DNA of 14,918 nucleotides. Origin: Patescibacteria group bacterium UBA1372 (GTDB taxonomy: Bacteria > Patescibacteriota > Microgenomatia > UBA12405). The stretch covers positions 1-14,918 of the forward strand of contig DBRI01000004.1 in NCBI GenBank assembly GCA_002306295.1, in the 5' to 3' direction. The notes below the pieces were generated by a model that was given only the letters and a program-made list of their open reading frames with translations, was not told the origin of the DNA and made no database searches. Position 1 is the first letter of the stretch. Every line of letters starts with the position of its first letter. Shown here in pieces: positions 13,303-14,918 of the stretch. The translations under genes were made by a program, and so were the position numbers.

Positions 13303-13689
13303 TTATTTATGGAGAACAAGAAAGCTGATGGCGGCGACTGAGGCTGATAGAACCGTACCCCAAATAAGGTCGACGATGGTGACAATTAAAGGCCAATTGG
13401 CAATGGTGGCCAGATTGGTTAAATCGTAAGTGGCGTAACAGCAAAGTCCAAAAAGAGCTCCATAAAGAATAGCTGTTTGAAGTGAATTTTTTTGCAGCGA
13501 GGGAGAAATTACTAAAACAACCAGGGCTAATATATAGATTAGATAAAAGATAAGGGCGGCGACTAAATTTGGATTTTTAGACATTAAAAAGCCTAGGTGT
13601 TTGGCGTAAAAATTTTTAGCGACTACGGTCAACCAGATACCATCAATAACTAAAAAAGAAATTAGGGTAACTAAATATTGTTTGATCAT
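13303..13689 (-). CDS. DUF2177 family membrane protein
   Basis: A 128-residue membrane protein with four predicted helices (about 4-22, 42-62, 70-88 and 101-124). It matches DUF2177 by V-I-D-G-I-W-L (14-20), G-A-L-F-G-L-C-C-Y-A-T-Y-D-L-T-N (77-92), then W99-P100 and V-D-L-I-W-G (106-111). The family is common and uncharacterised; intramembrane Asp and Trp residues are conserved, hinting at transport or ligand binding rather than mere structure. It diverges from the radical SAM gene, and each gene has its own promoter in the 64-base gap. It converges on the deaminase gene. No function can be assigned. Confidence 0.87.
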   Translation of the reverse strand: MIKQYLVTLISFLVIDGIWLTVVAKNFYAKHLGFLMSKNPNLVAALIFYLIYILALVVLVISPSLQKNSLQTAILYGALFGLCCYATYDLTNLATIANWPLIVTIVDLIWGTVLSASVAAISFLVLHK

Positions 13690-13694
13690 AAAGA

Positions 13695-13700
13695 AGTATA
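13695..13700 (-). promoter_or_regulatory. Leaderless -10 of the DUF2177 gene
   Basis: TATACT on the minus strand ends five bases before ATG 13689. No good -35 is visible. Confidence 0.5.
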
Positions 13701-13714
13701 TATCTAAAAAAGTA

Positions 13715-13742
13715 TTGAAAAGTGAAGGAAATGATCTATGAT
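13715..13742 (+). promoter_or_regulatory. Promoter of the lysine aminomutase-family gene
   Basis: TTGAAA (13715-13720), a 16-base spacer and TATGAT (13737-13742), with 11 bases to ATG 13754. The expected transcript start near 13749 gives a leader of only about five bases. Confidence 0.6.
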
Positions 13743-13753
13743 TAATTTTACTA

Positions 13754-14728
13754 ATGAAAAATGAAATTGAGGATAAAATTGAAAGAGAAGAGAGTGAGCC
13801 TCCCGGTTTGGCTGTAAAAGTATCCGGTCATTTACGAAAATTAGCTAAAAAATCAAAAGAGATTGAAAGAGAGTTTTTTAAATCAGAGGACGAGGACTTA
13901 GAAGATGGTTATACAGATCCCTTAATAGAAGATGAGTACGAAAAAGTACCGGGGTTAATTTGGAAATATCCAAAAAGAGTACTGATATTGATGACTAAAA
14001 AGTGTGCATCTTACTGCCGATTTTGTACTCGAAGAAGAAGGGTGGAGGAAATAAAAAATAGTTGTCTAGCAAAAAAGCAAATGGAGGATATTTGTAAATT
14101 TTTAGAAACAAAGAGTGAGATTTCTGAAGTGGTGGTATCCGGTGGTGATCCACTGGCCGAGGAAAAAGAATTAATATATTTTATAAATCAATTAAAAAAG
14201 ATTAAGAGCATAAAAATTATCAGAATACACACACGAGTACCAGTATCAAACCCTGACCAAATAAGCCAAAAATTTTATGAAAGTATAGCTAAAATTAAAA
14301 AACAGGCAGTATATGTGTCGGTACATTTTGAACATCCGGATGAATTGACTAAAAAAACTATAGAGGTTATTAGAAAACTAAGGCAAGCAGGGGCAATAAT
14401 GCTATCTCAAAGTGTCTTTCTAAAAGGGATCAATGATTCATTTGAAATATTGGAAGAATTGTTTACAAAATTAACTTTTATAGGAGTCAGACCTTATTAT
14501 TTGTATAGATGTGACCCGGTAGCTGGTGCCAAACATTTTTTGGTTGATTTTGAAAAAGAAAGACAAATTGCTACCAGACTAAAGGCAGAATTATCAGGAA
14601 TAGCCTGTCCGACTTATGTAATTGACGCACCAAGAGGAAGCGGCAAAGTACCAGTGGCATTGGGTTTTTGGGGAAAATGTGCTAAAAAATTAATTGATTT
14701 TGAGGGAAAAACAATTGAGTTTGAATAA
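13754..14728 (+). CDS. Lysine 2,3-aminomutase family radical SAM enzyme (KamA/EpmB type)
   Basis: A 324-residue radical SAM/PLP enzyme that would move the alpha-amino group of lysine to give beta-lysine. C84-x3-C88-x2-C91 binds the [4Fe-4S] cluster with SAM, and S-G-G-D-P (129-133) is the glycine-rich SAM loop. K298 in D-A-P-R-G-S-G-K is the PLP lysine. Asp254 (R-C-D-P) and Asp291 (D-A-P) match the two aspartates that hold the lysine side-chain amine in KamA, so lysine is the likely substrate. The length is close to EpmB (about 340), and it lacks the C-terminal extension of KamA (about 416). It may serve EF-P beta-lysylation or make free beta-lysine; no EF-P or EpmA gene is in the window to decide. 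The N-terminus is very charged and shortened. It is followed closely by another gene. Confidence 0.88.
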   Translation: MKNEIEDKIEREESEPPGLAVKVSGHLRKLAKKSKEIEREFFKSEDEDLEDGYTDPLIEDEYEKVPGLIWKYPKRVLILMTKKCASYCRFCTRRRRVEEIKNSCLAKKQMEDICKFLETKSEISEVVVSGGDPLAEEKELIYFINQLKKIKSIKIIRIHTRVPVSNPDQISQKFYESIAKIKKQAVYVSVHFEHPDELTKKTIEVIRKLRQAGAIMLSQSVFLKGINDSFEILEELFTKLTFIGVRPYYLYRCDPVAGAKHFLVDFEKERQIATRLKAELSGIACPTYVIDAPRGSGKVPVALGFWGKCAKKLIDFEGKTIEFE

Positions 14729-14771
14729 GAGTTTATTTGCCAGAGTATAGTTAAATTGTGAATAATAAATT

Positions 14772-14918
14772 GTGGTTGTGGTGATAATATTGAGTGTAGC
14801 AGCCTTAGTAATCAGCTATAAAAAGGGTGAAAAACCAAAATGGCAGTGGGGATACAAAAAAAATGACTACATACTTACCAATGGATTAACTACGTATTTG
14901 TCTAATATCTTTTTGTAT
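14772..14918 (+). CDS. Partial membrane-anchored protein, cut by the window edge
   Basis: An open frame runs from a GTG at 14772 to the end of the window (49 codons, no stop). It encodes a hydrophobic helix (V-V-V-V-I-I-L-S-V-A-A-L-V-I-S) followed by a basic patch (Y-K-K-G-E-K-P-K) and a polar stretch with W-Q-W-G-Y. That is a typical signal-anchor N-terminus, like many neighbours. The start is uncertain. A GTG at 14758, well placed after a TATAGT (14746-14751), opens M-N-N-K-L-W-L-W and then hits TGA; a -1 shift there would join smoothly to the hydrophobic helix. Either the start is 14772, or a base was lost in the TGTGG repeat. The family cannot be recognised from this piece. Confidence 0.5.
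   Translation, partial: MVVVIILSVAALVISYKKGEKPKWQWGYKKNDYILTNGLTTYLSNIFLY

Noticed and set aside
14758..14790. TGA read as a sense codon (code 25) in the edge gene
   Set aside because: The TGA is followed at once by TAA in the same frame, and no other gene in the window contains an in-frame TGA, so reassignment is not supported.
1..14918. tRNA, rRNA, CRISPR array, insertion sequence, attachment site
   Set aside because: No cloverleaf, spaced direct repeats, transposase motif or terminal inverted repeats were seen; all space is accounted for by protein genes and short gaps.

Overview
The window (about 15 kb, AT-rich) looks like a piece of a bacterial chromosome from the Candidate Phyla Radiation (Patescibacteria). 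This is an inference. It rests on the small, tightly packed genes, many short membrane-anchored proteins, an Excalibur protein, a small CxxC...CxxC zinc protein of the kind common in that group, a tiny ECF sigma/membrane-protein pair, and the near absence of Shine-Dalgarno sites. No rRNA, tRNA, CRISPR array, insertion sequence or phage gene was seen, and no gene-free stretch exceeds about 170 bases.

Layout. (1) Positions 24-2917, all minus strand: an AAA ATPase with a DUF4143 tail, then three small membrane-anchored proteins (96 aa, a previously hidden 30 aa, and a 123 aa Excalibur protein), then a PD-(D/E)XK nuclease-like protein. (2) 3035-4490, minus: a small secreted helical protein, a hairpin terminator, an ECF sigma factor, and an overlapping membrane protein that is a candidate anti-sigma factor. 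(3) 4620-5636, plus: an anchored alpha/beta hydrolase. It meets, tail to tail, a minus-strand operon at 5633-7781 holding a DUF5680-like protein, isopentenyl-diphosphate isomerase and an anchored double-CAP protein. (4) 7946-11522, plus: a DEAD-box RNA helicase, a zinc-ribbon/Arg-Gly-rich protein, an anchored phosphodiester glycosidase-like protein, an anchored single-cluster ferredoxin and a His-rich DUF4405-like membrane protein. (5) 11519-14918: a degenerate polysaccharide deacetylase fused to a thioredoxin-like domain (minus), a dCMP deaminase (plus), a DUF2177 membrane protein (minus), a lysine 2,3-aminomutase-family radical SAM enzyme (plus), and the start of an anchored protein cut by the window edge.

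Two themes stand out. First, many proteins are tethered to the membrane with their domains probably outside the cell (hydrolase, CAP, phosphodiester glycosidase, deacetylase-like, ferredoxin), which fits an organism that lives by contact with others and invests in its surface. Second, the expression signals are unusual. In many genes a -10 hexamer ends only 5-7 bases before the start codon, so the mRNA would begin at or within a base or two of the start codon (leaderless). One gene, the secreted protein next to the sigma factor, instead has a clear Shine-Dalgarno. None of the 21 complete genes ends in TGA.

The most interesting candidates are the ferredoxin/DUF4405-like pair, the deacetylase-thioredoxin fusion, the sigma/membrane/secreted trio, and the leaderless promoter layout.
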